From CAZMZW01 sp963802275 (lineage in GTDB: Bacteria > Chloroflexota > Anaerolineae > Anaerolineales > Anaerolineaceae), in assembly GCA_963802275.1 (NCBI GenBank), contig CAWDIB010000004.1, positions 124,001-188,000 on the forward strand: 64,000 nt of DNA, read 5' to 3'. How positions within the stretch are numbered: the stretch's first letter is position 1; each line of letters opens with the position of its first letter. Position numbers and translations under genes: made by a program. Positions 25,489 to 34,494 of this stretch are shown in pieces. The notes under the pieces were generated by a model that was not told where the DNA came from, did not search any database, and worked only from the letters and a program-made list of their open reading frames with translations.

Positions 25489-26949
25489 CTATTCTTTTAG
25501 CGGTTGACAGCAAAGTACCAAATCGCGAGCTGCTTTAACCTCATCCAAGCGATTGACGGGTGTGTGATGAGGGGCTTCGTGCAGTAATTCGGGCTTGGAA
25601 TGCGCTTCCTCAGCTATCTTTAGCATGACCTCTACGAACCTGTCCAAGGTTTCTTTGGACTCAGTTTCGGTTGGTTCAATCATCAATGCCTCATTCACGA
25701 TCAGCGGGAAATAATTGGTTGGAGGGTGAAAATCATAATCCATCAACCGTTTGGCAATGTCCAGTGCGTGAACACCGGGAGCATCTTTCCAAATCCCTTC
25801 CAGAACAAATTCGTGCATACAAGTCCGATCATAAGGCAATACATACTTGCCCTTCAATTTCTCCATCAGGTAATTTGCATTAAGCACTGCGTTTTCCGCA
25901 ACCTGCCTAAGTCCCTCTTGACCCAACATCGAAATGTAAGTGAATGCGCGCACAAGGACGCCAAAATGGCCATGAAACGATTTTATGCGTCCGATACTTT
26001 TTGCAGGCTTGATAAAACCGTATAGAGGAGGAATTTCCGTATCTCCCTCATCAATTATTCCAACCAAGGGTTCTGGCAAGAAATCAACCAAATTCCTACT
26101 TACACCTACCGGACCAGAACCTGGACCACCGCCGCCATGCGGGGTGGAGAAAGTCTTGTGAAGGTTGAAATGCATCAAGTCTATCCCAAGTTCTGCCGGG
26201 CGAACTATTCCCAGCAATGCATTTAAATTGGCGCCATCTCCATATACAAGGCCGCCAGCCTGATGGACGATATCCACCACCTCTATAATATTTTCTTCAA
26301 ACAAACCGAGAGTGTTCGGGTTTGTCAGCATTAAACCTGCAGTGGTTTCGTTGCAGATAGATTTCAAGAATGGCAGGTCAATATTTCCTCTGGCATCGGA
26401 AGGGATATTGACCACACTAAAACCGGCCATGGTGGTGGAGGCCGGATTGGTTCCGTGGGCAGAATCCGGTATCAGCATGACTTTTCGTTTCTCATCTTTT
26501 CTATCTTTATGATAGGCGCGGATAATCAGGCACCCGACCAATTCCCCCTGCGCTCCAGCAGCAGGCTGCAAGGTCACAGCTACAAATCCGGAGATTTCTC
26601 TAAGCCATTCCTGCAGCTGATACATCAAAAATAAATTGCCCTGGACAGTCAGAATATCCTGTAAAGGATGAGAGAAAAGGAATCCGGGCAGCCGGGAAGT
26701 GACTTCATTGATTCTGGGGTTGTATTTCATCGTGCAGGATCCGAGCGGATAAAATCCCCTGTCGAGAGAATAATTCAACGTAGAGAGTCGGGTGAAATGG
26801 CGGATAACATCCACTTCAGATAATTCAGGCAGGTCCAAGTCATCCCGCATAAACTCTACTGCAATATTTTCGCAGGGTACATCAAATTCAGGTGTTTTCA
26901 GCCCAAATCTTCCCGGGGACGAGAGTTCGAAGATAGTCGGTTCACTCAT
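25489..26949 (-). CDS. gcvPB: Glycine dehydrogenase (decarboxylating) subunit 2
   Basis: A 486-residue subunit of the heteromeric P-protein, which decarboxylates glycine and passes the aminomethyl group to lipoyl-GcvH. The PLP lysine lies in NLHKTFSTPHGGGGPG. Other marks are GSCTMKYNPRINE near the N-terminus and DSAHGTNPAS. The ATG at 26949 is chosen because GGAGGCGGCC lies just before it. A longer reading from 26985 would run into the end of gcvPA. The start overlaps the gcvPA stop by 8 bases, which indicates coupling. It is the last gene of the gcvH-gcvPA-gcvPB unit. Confidence 0.96.
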   Translation of the reverse strand: MSEPTIFELSSPGRFGLKTPEFDVPCENIAVEFMRDDLDLPELSEVDVIRHFTRLSTLNYSLDRGFYPLGSCTMKYNPRINEVTSRLPGFLFSHPLQDILTVQGNLFLMYQLQEWLREISGFVAVTLQPAAGAQGELVGCLIIRAYHKDRKDEKRKVMLIPDSAHGTNPASTTMAGFSVVNIPSDARGNIDLPFLKSICNETTAGLMLTNPNTLGLFEENIIEVVDIVHQAGGLVYGDGANLNALLGIVRPAELGIDLMHFNLHKTFSTPHGGGGPGSGPVGVSRNLVDFLPEPLVGIIDEGDTEIPPLYGFIKPAKSIGRIKSFHGHFGVLVRAFTYISMLGQEGLRQVAENAVLNANYLMEKLKGKYVLPYDRTCMHEFVLEGIWKDAPGVHALDIAKRLMDYDFHPPTNYFPLIVNEALMIEPTETESKETLDRFVEVMLKIAEEAHSKPELLHEAPHHTPVNRLDEVKAARDLVLCCQPLKE

Positions 26950-28294
26950 TGGCCGCCTCCTGCAATTTATCACAAAAAAGGTCAATCATCTCTTTCGAAT
27001 TCTTTTCAGTAACAGCCACAAGCATTTTATTTTTATACTCCGAATAGACCCGGGATAAGTCAAAACCCCCAATGATCCCTTCTTCCAACAGGTACTCATT
27101 TATCTTAGTGACGGTTACTGGACAATTGACAACAAATTCATTAAAAAAGGGGTTCGCATTTTCAACAGAAAAACCTCTGATTGCACTGATCCTATTGGCT
27201 GTATAATGTGCTTTTTGATAACATAATTCGCTAATTTTCCGCAAACCCTGTTTGCCAACCAGACTTAAATAAACCGTCACAGCCAATGCCATCAATGCCT
27301 GATTCGTACAGATATTTGAGGAAGCTCTTTCCCGGCGGATATGTTGTTCCCTGGCGGTCAATGTGAGCACATATCCACGCCTGCCATCCGAATCCTTTGT
27401 TTCACCAACAATTCGGCCGGAGACTTTGCGGATTAATTCTTTTCTGGTGGCAAAAATACCCAATGAAGGACCACCAAAGGACATGGGCAATCCCAACGGT
27501 TGTCCATCACCAACAATGATATCCGCCCCAAATTCAGCAGGAGATTTCAACAATCCCAATGCCATGGGATTAACCGCTACAGCAACCAGACTACCCGATT
27601 CATGGGCTTTCTTGATTAGAGAGGTGAAATCAAAGACCCTTCCAAAGAAATCAGGATACTGCAAAAATATTAATGCGGTTTCGTCATCAATTAGACTTAA
27701 TAGTGTGTCTGTGTCCGCAATATCATCGGACGCGGTTTTTTCACCCTCAATTTGAATTCCATCGAATCCACTAAGATAGGTATGAATAACCGCCCTGTAA
27801 TGCGGATGTAAGCCATGGGAAAGGATGATTATTTTTCTTTTTTCCTGAAAATTGTAATAAGCGGTCAGACATGCTTCGGCTGCCGCGGTGGCGCCATCAT
27901 AGTGAGAAGCATTGCTGACTTCCATGCCAGTTAAACGGGCTATCAGGCTTTGATATTCAAAAATCGCCTGCAAGGTGCCTTGAGATATTTCCGGTTGGTA
28001 AGGGGTGTAAGCGGTAAAAAATTCTCCTCGCCTTAATATGCTGTCAACTGCAGCAGGTGTGTAGTGGTCATACATCCCAGCGCCCAGGAAGCAAACCATT
28101 TGATCACATGCATCATTCGATTGTGATAATTCCTGCAACTGTTCAAACGCTTCCATTTCAGATAATCCGGATGGGATATCCAATTTAGGAAAACGGTATT
28201 TTTGTGGGATGTCTTCAAAGAGATCAGCCACATTCTGTTTTCCGATGGCGGAAAGCATCAGTTTGCGGTCCTCTTCAGTATGTGGAGTGAACAT
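26942..28294 (-). CDS. gcvPA: Glycine dehydrogenase (decarboxylating) subunit 1
   Basis: A 450-residue partner of GcvPB in the split P-protein. Family signatures seen are MVCFLGAGMYDHYTPAAVD, YTPYQPEISQGTLQAIFEYQ, NASHYDGATAAAEA, PLGLPMSFGGPSLGIFA and RASSNICTNQALMA. Together the two subunits form the PLP site. Its ATG shares one base with the gcvH stop (TAATG), so translation is coupled through the operon. Length is normal. Confidence 0.96.
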   Translation of the reverse strand: MFTPHTEEDRKLMLSAIGKQNVADLFEDIPQKYRFPKLDIPSGLSEMEAFEQLQELSQSNDACDQMVCFLGAGMYDHYTPAAVDSILRRGEFFTAYTPYQPEISQGTLQAIFEYQSLIARLTGMEVSNASHYDGATAAAEACLTAYYNFQEKRKIIILSHGLHPHYRAVIHTYLSGFDGIQIEGEKTASDDIADTDTLLSLIDDETALIFLQYPDFFGRVFDFTSLIKKAHESGSLVAVAVNPMALGLLKSPAEFGADIIVGDGQPLGLPMSFGGPSLGIFATRKELIRKVSGRIVGETKDSDGRRGYVLTLTAREQHIRRERASSNICTNQALMALAVTVYLSLVGKQGLRKISELCYQKAHYTANRISAIRGFSVENANPFFNEFVVNCPVTVTKINEYLLEEGIIGGFDLSRVYSEYKNKMLVAVTEKNSKEMIDLFCDKLQEAANE

Positions 28295-28686
28295 TAGTTC
28301 CCTCTTGAATCACAATATTTAATATACGCATCTGCAGTCAGCAATTCATCCAGTTCTGCCGGATTGGTTATTTCAATCACATAGAACCATCCCTTGCTGT
28401 AAGGATCATCATTGATGATTTCTGGCGAATTAACCACTTCTTGATTGGATTCGATGACTTTGCCGGTCACTGGCGAATTGACTTCTGCAGATGCTTTGAC
28501 CGAATCGATTTCAACAATCAGGTCTTCTTTATTTACAGTCGATCCTTTTTCTGCCTTCAAACCGCAATAAACCAGATCGGAAAGGTGGTTTTGGGCATAA
28601 TCAGTAATCCCAATGGTAATTTGATTGCCTTCAACCTTTATCCATTCATCTGCTTTTGTATATTTCAATTCTAATGGTGTATTCAT
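28294..28686 (-). CDS. gcvH: Glycine cleavage system H protein
   Basis: A 130-residue lipoyl carrier that shuttles the aminomethyl intermediate between the P, T and L proteins. The lipoylation lysine sits in VEIDSVKASAEVNSPVTG (about residues 58-75). N-terminal YTKADEWIKVEGN and C-terminal NDDPYSKGWFYVIEI are standard. The ATG follows GAGGAG with good spacing. It is the first gene of the operon and divergent from the glmS leader. A possible minus-strand promoter in the spacer is TTGAAT with TAATAT 17 bases on. No gcvT is present in the window and no glycine riboswitch was recognised upstream. Confidence 0.96.
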   Translation of the reverse strand: MNTPLELKYTKADEWIKVEGNQITIGITDYAQNHLSDLVYCGLKAEKGSTVNKEDLIVEIDSVKASAEVNSPVTGKVIESNQEVVNSPEIINDDPYSKGWFYVIEITNPAELDELLTADAYIKYCDSRGN

Positions 28687-28709
28687 TTTTATCTCCTCTA
28701 CTCATTTAA

Positions 28710-28736
28710 TTCACTCACAGTATATTAAAGTATAAT
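28710..28736 (+). promoter_or_regulatory. Candidate promoter of the glmS transcript
   Basis: TATAAT at 28731-28736 with TTCACT at 28710-28715, a short 15-base spacer. It would start transcription near 28743, about 55 bases ahead of the ribozyme cleavage site. The -10 box is perfect, the -35 box poor. Confidence 0.4.
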
Positions 28737-28798
28737 CCATCTGAATTCAAAGTCAGGAGGCACAAGGGAAAAAGAGAATAAACCGAAGGGAAAGACAA

Positions 28799-28943
28799 GC
28801 GCATGAGTTTGTGACGTGACTCACAAAATGACGAGGCGGAAGGTTCTTCATTTCATGATGAAGTTAACCGTAGCAATACGGGAAAATCGAAAGTTCAGCG
28901 GATGCCTTCCTGGTTGAATTCTTCAACCAAACTTTCCCCCAAT
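28799..28943 (+). ncRNA. glmS ribozyme/riboswitch
   Basis: The leader of glmS matches the self-cleaving glmS ribozyme, which is activated by glucosamine-6-phosphate and leads to loss of the mRNA. Cleavage is expected between A28798 and G28799, just before GCGC. P2 is the TTTGTG/CACAAA hairpin, followed by the invariant GACGAGG. GGAAGG pairs with CCTTCC in the conserved GCGGATGCCTTCC block. Between them are a TTCAT/ATGAA hairpin, a CCGTA-GCAA-TACGG hairpin with a GNRA-type tetraloop, and the conserved ATCGAAAGTTC. P4 is TGGTTGAA/TTCAACCA. Identified by eye against the Bacillus subtilis ribozyme; the 3' boundary is approximate. Confidence 0.92.
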
Positions 28944-29013
28944 TATCCAAATTATGAATACTCGCATGTTCTATTAACTCGCGAGTTTAAATAATTAATA
29001 TTAAGGAGCAAAA

Positions 29014-30855
29014 ATGTGCGGTATTGTTGGTTATATTGGCGATCAAGACGCAACGATCATTATTATTGAGGGTTTGAAAAAACTTGAATACAGGGGCTAT
29101 GATTCCGCCGGCATCGCTGTTTATGCTGATCAAAAGATTCAAATTCGTCGTAATGCGGGCAAGCTTGCTAAATTGATTGAATCACTGGAAAAACAAGAAA
29201 TTCACGGCTCGGTCGGCATCGGACACACGCGTTGGGCAACCCACGGAGAACCTAATGATCGCAATGCTCATCCAGTCATTGGGAAAACAGGAAAAGTGGT
29301 TGCTGTACACAATGGAATAGTGGAAAACTATTTAAACATACGTGAAGAATTGGAAAGTGAAGGGGTTGTCTTCCGGACTGAAACAGACACGGAGAGCATT
29401 GTTCACCTTATAGAAATATTTCTGGAGATGGGAAATGACCTGGTCAATTCCGTGAAATTGACTCTTGAAAAAATCAAGGGGGCAAATGCAATTGTCGCTT
29501 TTTCCAGCATGGAACCTGACAAAATAGTCGCTGCAAGAATTGGCAATGCGGGCGGTGTAGTGATTGGCTACGGTGATAATGAAATGTACATTGCTTCCGA
29601 TATACCGGCCATTTTGGAACATACAAACCGCATGGCATTTTTAGAATCTCATCAAATTGCCATCGTTCAAAAAGACCGGGTTCGATACGAAGATATACAA
29701 GGCAACGTCATTCAGCCTGTCATTCAAACCATTGCATGGGATCCTGTTTCTGCTGCAAAAGGGACTTACCGGCATTTCATGCAAAAAGAAATACATGAAC
29801 AAGCCAGGGGATTAAGTGACACACTGGCAGGCAGGATTGATTTGGAAAAGGGAAAAATCAATCTCTACCAGCTGGGATTGGATGAAGAAAAAGCCAAAAT
29901 AATAGAACAGATAAAAATCATCGCATGCGGAACGGCCGCACATGCTGGAATGGTTGGAAAAATCATGATCGAAAGAATTGCCCGAATTCCGGTCGAAGTT
30001 GATATTGCTTCCGAATTCCGCTATCGCGACCCAATCATTTCCAAAAACACCGCAGTTTTGGCTATTTCTCAGTCCGGAGAGACTGCCGATACACTGGCGG
30101 CGATGGAAGAAAGCCGAAAAAAGGGAGCTATTCTGTGGTCGATTGTGAATGCCATTGGTTCACAAGCCATGCGATTAGCTGATGGATTCATATCCATGCA
30201 AGTTGGCCCGGAAATTGGTGTTGCATCCACCAAGGCATTTACCGCTCCTTTGCTGGACCTTTACATGCTGGCGATACTCTTGGCAGATTTGAGAAATACG
30301 ATTGATAAAAAAGATGCGCAACAGTTGATTTTGGATCTGGTTTCAATTCCAGAGTTGGTGGGTATATGCCTGGAGCGAGAAAGTCAAGTGGAAAAAATTG
30401 CGGAAAAATTAAAAGATGTGAAAAATTTGCTCTACCTTGGCAGGGGCAGTAATATGCCAATTGCTTACGAGGGCGCACTCAAATTAAAGGAAATTTCATA
30501 TATACACGCAGAAGCCTATCCAGCCGGTGAAATGAAACATGGTCCAATCGCTCTGATCGATGAAAACATGCCAGTTCTCGCTATTATGCCAGATGATCCC
30601 TGGCGCGAAAAAATGATCAGCCAGGTTGAACAGGTAAAGGCGAGGGGCGGTAAGGTCATTCTACTGGCCACTGATGGGGACGAGATGGCACCTAAATTGA
30701 CAACTGACATTCTTTGGGTTCCACCAACCCCCTGGCTGTTAAATCCTGTTACTTCCATCATTCCTCTGCAAATGCTCGCCTACCATATAGCGACTTTGAA
30801 AGGCCTGGATGTGGATCAGCCAAGAAACCTGGCCAAATCAGTCACCGTAGAATGA
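29014..30855 (+). CDS. glmS: Glutamine--fructose-6-phosphate aminotransferase (isomerizing)
   Basis: A 613-residue enzyme that makes glucosamine-6-phosphate, the first step toward UDP-GlcNAc for the cell wall. The glutaminase domain starts with the catalytic Cys (MCGIVGYIG) and has GIGHTRWATHG and HNGIVENY. The C-terminal isomerase half has two SIS domains (AISQSGETADT, LYLGRG) and ends in the family-typical DQPRNLAKSVTVE. AAGGAG lies before the ATG. Expression should be reduced by its product through the ribozyme in the leader. Confidence 0.98.
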   Translation: MCGIVGYIGDQDATIIIIEGLKKLEYRGYDSAGIAVYADQKIQIRRNAGKLAKLIESLEKQEIHGSVGIGHTRWATHGEPNDRNAHPVIGKTGKVVAVHNGIVENYLNIREELESEGVVFRTETDTESIVHLIEIFLEMGNDLVNSVKLTLEKIKGANAIVAFSSMEPDKIVAARIGNAGGVVIGYGDNEMYIASDIPAILEHTNRMAFLESHQIAIVQKDRVRYEDIQGNVIQPVIQTIAWDPVSAAKGTYRHFMQKEIHEQARGLSDTLAGRIDLEKGKINLYQLGLDEEKAKIIEQIKIIACGTAAHAGMVGKIMIERIARIPVEVDIASEFRYRDPIISKNTAVLAISQSGETADTLAAMEESRKKGAILWSIVNAIGSQAMRLADGFISMQVGPEIGVASTKAFTAPLLDLYMLAILLADLRNTIDKKDAQQLILDLVSIPELVGICLERESQVEKIAEKLKDVKNLLYLGRGSNMPIAYEGALKLKEISYIHAEAYPAGEMKHGPIALIDENMPVLAIMPDDPWREKMISQVEQVKARGGKVILLATDGDEMAPKLTTDILWVPPTPWLLNPVTSIIPLQMLAYHIATLKGLDVDQPRNLAKSVTVE

Positions 30856-30918
30856 TCAGTAATGACCACCGACTATTTATGTTAAAATGAACAACCAGCT
30901 TTTTGATTGATAAATATT

Positions 30919-30957
30919 TTCCGCATGGCGGAATTTCTAAATGGTTTCATAAAACCA
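30919..30957 (+). other. Two small hairpins between glmS and the Mrp gene
   Basis: TTCCGC-ATG-GCGGAA followed by TTTCT (30919-30938), then TGGTTT-CATA-AAACCA. The first could be a weak terminator for glmS; the second has no T tail. Apart from these I see nothing in the 151-base spacer that clearly marks a promoter. Confidence 0.35.
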
Positions 30958-31006
30958 AGTTAATAGTAGAAAATTAAGAAAAAAATCAAGGTTCATATAA
31001 AAATCT

Positions 31007-32068
31007 ATGGTTACCGAAAAACAAGTACTTACAGCATTGTCGCAGGTCCTTGACCCAGAATTGGGCAAGGACCTGGTCAGTCTAAACATGATCAAAGACA
31101 TAAAAATTGAAAATGGAATTGTTCGTTTTGCTTTGGTTCTGACAACACCTGCCTGTCCATTGCGAAACCAAATTGAATCCTCTGCAAAAAACGCGGTACT
31201 GGCTGTCCCGGAAGTAAGAGAGGTAATCATAATGGTTGATGCGCAAGTGCGTGCTCATCAAACAAAACCAGAAACCCTGACCCTGTCAATCAAACATATC
31301 ATTGCGATCGGATCCGGCAAGGGAGGAGTCGGAAAATCCACCATTTCAACCAACCTGGCCATCGCTCTTGCGCAGAGTGGAGCAAAAGTCGGATTGTTGG
31401 ATGCGGATATTTATGGCCCGAATATTCCCAAAATGATGGGTATTTCAGAGCTTCCAAAACAAGCAGGACAAAAAATAGTTCCCGCTGATGCATTTGGTAT
31501 TAAAGTGATGTCAACCGGTTTCCTGGTGAAAAAAGACCAGCCATTGATCTGGCGGGGACCTTTATTGCATTCGATCATGCGGCAATTCTTTGAAGATGTT
31601 CAATGGGAAGAATTAGATTATCTGGTGGTCGATTTACCACCCGGAACTGGTGATGTTCAATTAAGTCTTTCGCAGTTGGTGTCCATCAGCGGGGGAGTGA
31701 TTGTCACCACCCCACAGGAAGTTTCCCTGGAAGATGCCGGCCGGGCTTTGGTTATGTATCAGAAATTGAATATACCAATTCTTGGTGTAATTGAAAATAT
31801 GGGCTGCCTGGTTTTACCGGATGGGAAAAAAATGGAAATATTTGGCAGCGGGGGGGGCAAAAAGTTGGCAGATTCCAATTGCGTACCTTTTTTGGGTTCA
31901 ATTGACTTGAATCCAAAAATCCGAGAAGGCGGTGATATTGGCCGCCCAATCCTTATCTCAGATGAATCTTCACAACCAGCACAAGAAATTAGGAAAATTG
32001 CTGGAGAAATTGCGGCGAAATTGTCACTTCAAACCCTTGGGATGACTGAAAGGGGAGCTACTACATGA
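31007..32068 (+). CDS. Mrp/ApbC-type iron-sulfur carrier ATPase
   Basis: A 353-residue protein with an N-terminal MIP18 (DUF59) domain (about 1-90: LDPELGKDLVSLNMI, TTPACPLRNQI) and a P-loop NTPase domain with the deviant Walker A GSGKGGVGKST (about 102-112), DADIYGPNIPKMMG and DLPPGTGD. Such proteins bind and transfer [4Fe-4S] clusters. The usual C-terminal CxxC is not obvious here: the region after VIENMGCLVLPDG has one Cys where many homologues have CPHC, so cluster handling may differ. The stop overlaps the start of ricT (ATGA). Confidence 0.92.
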   Translation: MVTEKQVLTALSQVLDPELGKDLVSLNMIKDIKIENGIVRFALVLTTPACPLRNQIESSAKNAVLAVPEVREVIIMVDAQVRAHQTKPETLTLSIKHIIAIGSGKGGVGKSTISTNLAIALAQSGAKVGLLDADIYGPNIPKMMGISELPKQAGQKIVPADAFGIKVMSTGFLVKKDQPLIWRGPLLHSIMRQFFEDVQWEELDYLVVDLPPGTGDVQLSLSQLVSISGGVIVTTPQEVSLEDAGRALVMYQKLNIPILGVIENMGCLVLPDGKKMEIFGSGGGKKLADSNCVPFLGSIDLNPKIREGGDIGRPILISDESSQPAQEIRKIAGEIAAKLSLQTLGMTERGATT

Positions 32069-32991
32069 ATCAGGAAAGCCCTCTTGTCATTGTTGGGGTT
32101 CGATTTTCAAAGATCGGGAAAAATTACTACTTTAATGCCAACCATATCCCTGATATTCAGGTTGGTCAACAAATCATCGTCGAAACAAGCCGTGGATGGC
32201 AAATGGGGGAGGTTACAGAAATTACCAACCAATTAAGCCCCGAATTAAAACAAAATATTAAAAAAATTGATCGCCGGGCTACAGCAAATGATCTGACAAA
32301 AAAGCAGGAATTATGTAAGAAGGAAGAAGAAGCTTTATCAAAATGTTTGCTACGCCAACGAAAAATGAATTTCAGAGACATCAAACTGGTTACTGCTGAA
32401 ATCGGGTTTGATGAGAAATCCTTATCAATTTTATACTCAAGCCCTGAGGATGAAGAGGTAAAAGGGTTAGACCAATTTCAAAAAGCAATCCGGGAAGAAT
32501 TCCCTCGAACGCGGATAGATTTTCACAAAATTGGACCCCGGGATGTGGCAAAATTTTTTGGCGGGCTGGGGGCATGTGGCTTGGAAATCCGGTGCTGCAC
32601 CCGTTTTTTATGCGAATTTCAATCCATTTCCATAAAAATGGCAAAAATTCAAAATATCTCCCTTACCCCCTCCGATATAACTGGCATGTGCGACAGGTTG
32701 AGATGCTGTTTAAATTATGAGTATTGCCAATATGAGGAAATATTAAAAGGATTGCCCAAACGCAATCAACGGGTAATGACACCCAATGGGGAGGGCAGGG
32801 TGGTGGATTTGATCCCCCTGCAGGAAAAAGTGGTCGTTCAAATTGGCGAAGAAGGTGAAAAAATCTTTGAAAAAGGGTTGATCCAGAAAATAGAGGGGGA
32901 TTATGACACAGGTGAACAACGACAACAACCATCCAAACAGAATGTAAAACCAGTGGGTCAGAATAGAAATCGTAAATTTCAGCGCAGATGA
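32065..32991 (+). CDS. ricT: PSP1-domain protein of the RicT (YaaT) family
   Basis: A 308-residue protein of the PSP1 family. In Bacillus, RicT acts with RicA and RicF to regulate RNase Y and carries Fe-S clusters. The conserved core has RIDFHKIGPRDVAK, LGACGLEIRCCTRFLCEF, SLTPSDITGMCDRLRCCLNYEY and a run of cysteines (CG, CC, C, C, CC, C) fitting cluster ligation. The C-terminal 35 residues are polar and low in complexity. Its coupling to the Mrp-type cluster carrier upstream, and to the PIG-L gene downstream, by start/stop overlaps suggests co-production. No ricA or ricF is seen nearby. Confidence 0.9.
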   Translation: MNQESPLVIVGVRFSKIGKNYYFNANHIPDIQVGQQIIVETSRGWQMGEVTEITNQLSPELKQNIKKIDRRATANDLTKKQELCKKEEEALSKCLLRQRKMNFRDIKLVTAEIGFDEKSLSILYSSPEDEEVKGLDQFQKAIREEFPRTRIDFHKIGPRDVAKFFGGLGACGLEIRCCTRFLCEFQSISIKMAKIQNISLTPSDITGMCDRLRCCLNYEYCQYEEILKGLPKRNQRVMTPNGEGRVVDLIPLQEKVVVQIGEEGEKIFEKGLIQKIEGDYDTGEQRQQPSKQNVKPVGQNRNRKFQRR

Positions 32992-33710
32992 AAACCTGGG
33001 AAGCCTTGCAAAAAATCCTGGTCATTCTCGCCCACCCAGATGACCCCGAATTCTTTTGCGGTGGGACGATTGCCAAGTGGGTAGGGGAAGGAAACATTGT
33101 CTCTTATCTGCTATTGACCAGGGGTGAAAAAGGAATAAATGATCACTTCAATCCGGATGATATCAATGAAATTATCCAAATCAGGAATAAAGAACAAGCA
33201 AATGCAGCCAAAGTCTTAGGGGTAAATGAAATTCATTACCTGCATGAACCAGATGGCTATTTGACTGCAAGCATTCTCATTCGCAGAAAAGTGGTTAAAG
33301 CGATCCGAGAGATAAAACCGGATATCATCCTTTCCTGCGATCCCACAAATTATTTTCTGCGTGATACCTACATAAATCATCCCGACCATCGTGCTGCCGG
33401 GCAAATTGTGATTGATTCTGTCTTTCCAGCGGTTCAGAACTCTTCTTTTTATCCGGACCTCATCATTAATAATAATTTGTCTCCTCATCAACTGAAAGAG
33501 TTATGGCTTTCGTTGCCTCTAAGTAGCAATACAATTGTGGACGTAACAGGATTCTGGGCACAAAAATTAAACGCATTACACGCTCATAAATCACAAATTG
33601 GTGATCCTGATCAATTTGACCAACGAATGATGGAACGCCGTGTACAAGGATCATCAATCAAAACCCCCAGATTTGAAGAAACTTATCACCGCATTGTTCT
33701 CCGCAGATAA
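32988..33710 (+). CDS. PIG-L family deacetylase
   Basis: A 240-residue zinc-dependent N-acetylglucosaminyl deacetylase of the PIG-L/LmbE/BshB family. The zinc site is AHPDD (residues 15-19) with a second His in NHPDHRAAG (about 128-136). GGTIAKWVGEGN and LLLTRGEKG are standard. Likely substrates are an N-acetylglucosamine conjugate or small glycan; nothing nearby (no bacillithiol or mycothiol genes) identifies it. The start overlaps the ricT stop, so it is the third gene of a coupled Mrp-RicT-PIG-L unit. Confidence 0.9.
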   Translation: MKTWEALQKILVILAHPDDPEFFCGGTIAKWVGEGNIVSYLLLTRGEKGINDHFNPDDINEIIQIRNKEQANAAKVLGVNEIHYLHEPDGYLTASILIRRKVVKAIREIKPDIILSCDPTNYFLRDTYINHPDHRAAGQIVIDSVFPAVQNSSFYPDLIINNNLSPHQLKELWLSLPLSSNTIVDVTGFWAQKLNALHAHKSQIGDPDQFDQRMMERRVQGSSIKTPRFEETYHRIVLRR

Positions 33711-33807
33711 GTGAAATCCTATCAGCCAAATTTGGAAGAATATCACTTCAAAAAATAAATTTTTGCTGATATTATTAATCATAATAATCTTACTAATATG
33801 GTTAATA

Positions 33808-34491
33808 ATGGATTTTAATCAACCATTTACCCAAAAACAAAAGAAATTTCTCGAATATATTACAGATAAAAAGCGAAAGGGTGAAAATCAGATTCCCGCC
33901 TTGACAGCATTGGGCAAGGAATTGAATATAAGCAGTTCAACACTTCGTGAAATCCTGGAATTGGCAAAGACGCTTGGGCTTATCGAAGCACATCCAAGAT
34001 CGGGAATTGAATTAAATCCTTATTCTTTTAAAACTCCGGTGATTAAGAGTCTTGGATATGCAGTCATGGAAGACCGTAATCGATTTAATGAATTTTCTGA
34101 TTTGCGCATCCATCTTGAAAAAGCATATTTTAAACAGGCTGCCGAATTACTATCGGTTGATGAAATTGAGAAAATCAAAGAATATATTAGAAGGGCAAAA
34201 GAAAAATTACACAGTTCTCCCGTCCAGATACCTCATCCTGAACACCGGCAATTGCATTTATCCATATATAAAAATATTAATAATGAATTTGTCATCAGCC
34301 TGCTCGAAGCATATTGGATGATGTATGAAAGCATCGGATTGGATTTATATACTGACCTGAATTACCTGATGAGAGTCTGGGAGTATCACGAAAAAATTAT
34401 TGAAGCGATTTCATTGGGTAAGTTCGAAAATGGATTTGAGTTGCTTGTTGAGCACATGGACATGATTAAAGATATTCAAATTAGGAAATAA
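33808..34491 (+). CDS. GntR-family regulator with FCD ligand domain
   Basis: A 227-residue regulator. The N-terminal winged helix (about 8-70: LTALGKELNISSSTLREILELAKTLGLI split over the HTH) is followed by an all-helical FCD domain (about 85-225) with likely metal/ligand His residues in HPEHRQLHLSIYK and YHEKIIEAI. The ATG at 33808 is chosen because the 15 upstream in-frame codons (from a non-ATG start at 33763) give an unlikely hydrophobic leader for a DNA-binding protein. It lies 3 bases before korA and probably controls korAB in response to an organic acid, as is common for FCD regulators. No operator was identified. Confidence 0.8.
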   Translation: MDFNQPFTQKQKKFLEYITDKKRKGENQIPALTALGKELNISSSTLREILELAKTLGLIEAHPRSGIELNPYSFKTPVIKSLGYAVMEDRNRFNEFSDLRIHLEKAYFKQAAELLSVDEIEKIKEYIRRAKEKLHSSPVQIPHPEHRQLHLSIYKNINNEFVISLLEAYWMMYESIGLDLYTDLNYLMRVWEYHEKIIEAISLGKFENGFELLVEHMDMIKDIQIRK

Positions 34492-34494
34492 AAT

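Noticed and set aside
28687..29013. Glycine riboswitch for the gcv operon
   Set aside because: The conserved blocks in this spacer read as a glmS ribozyme on the plus strand. No glycine-aptamer core was recognised on the minus strand.
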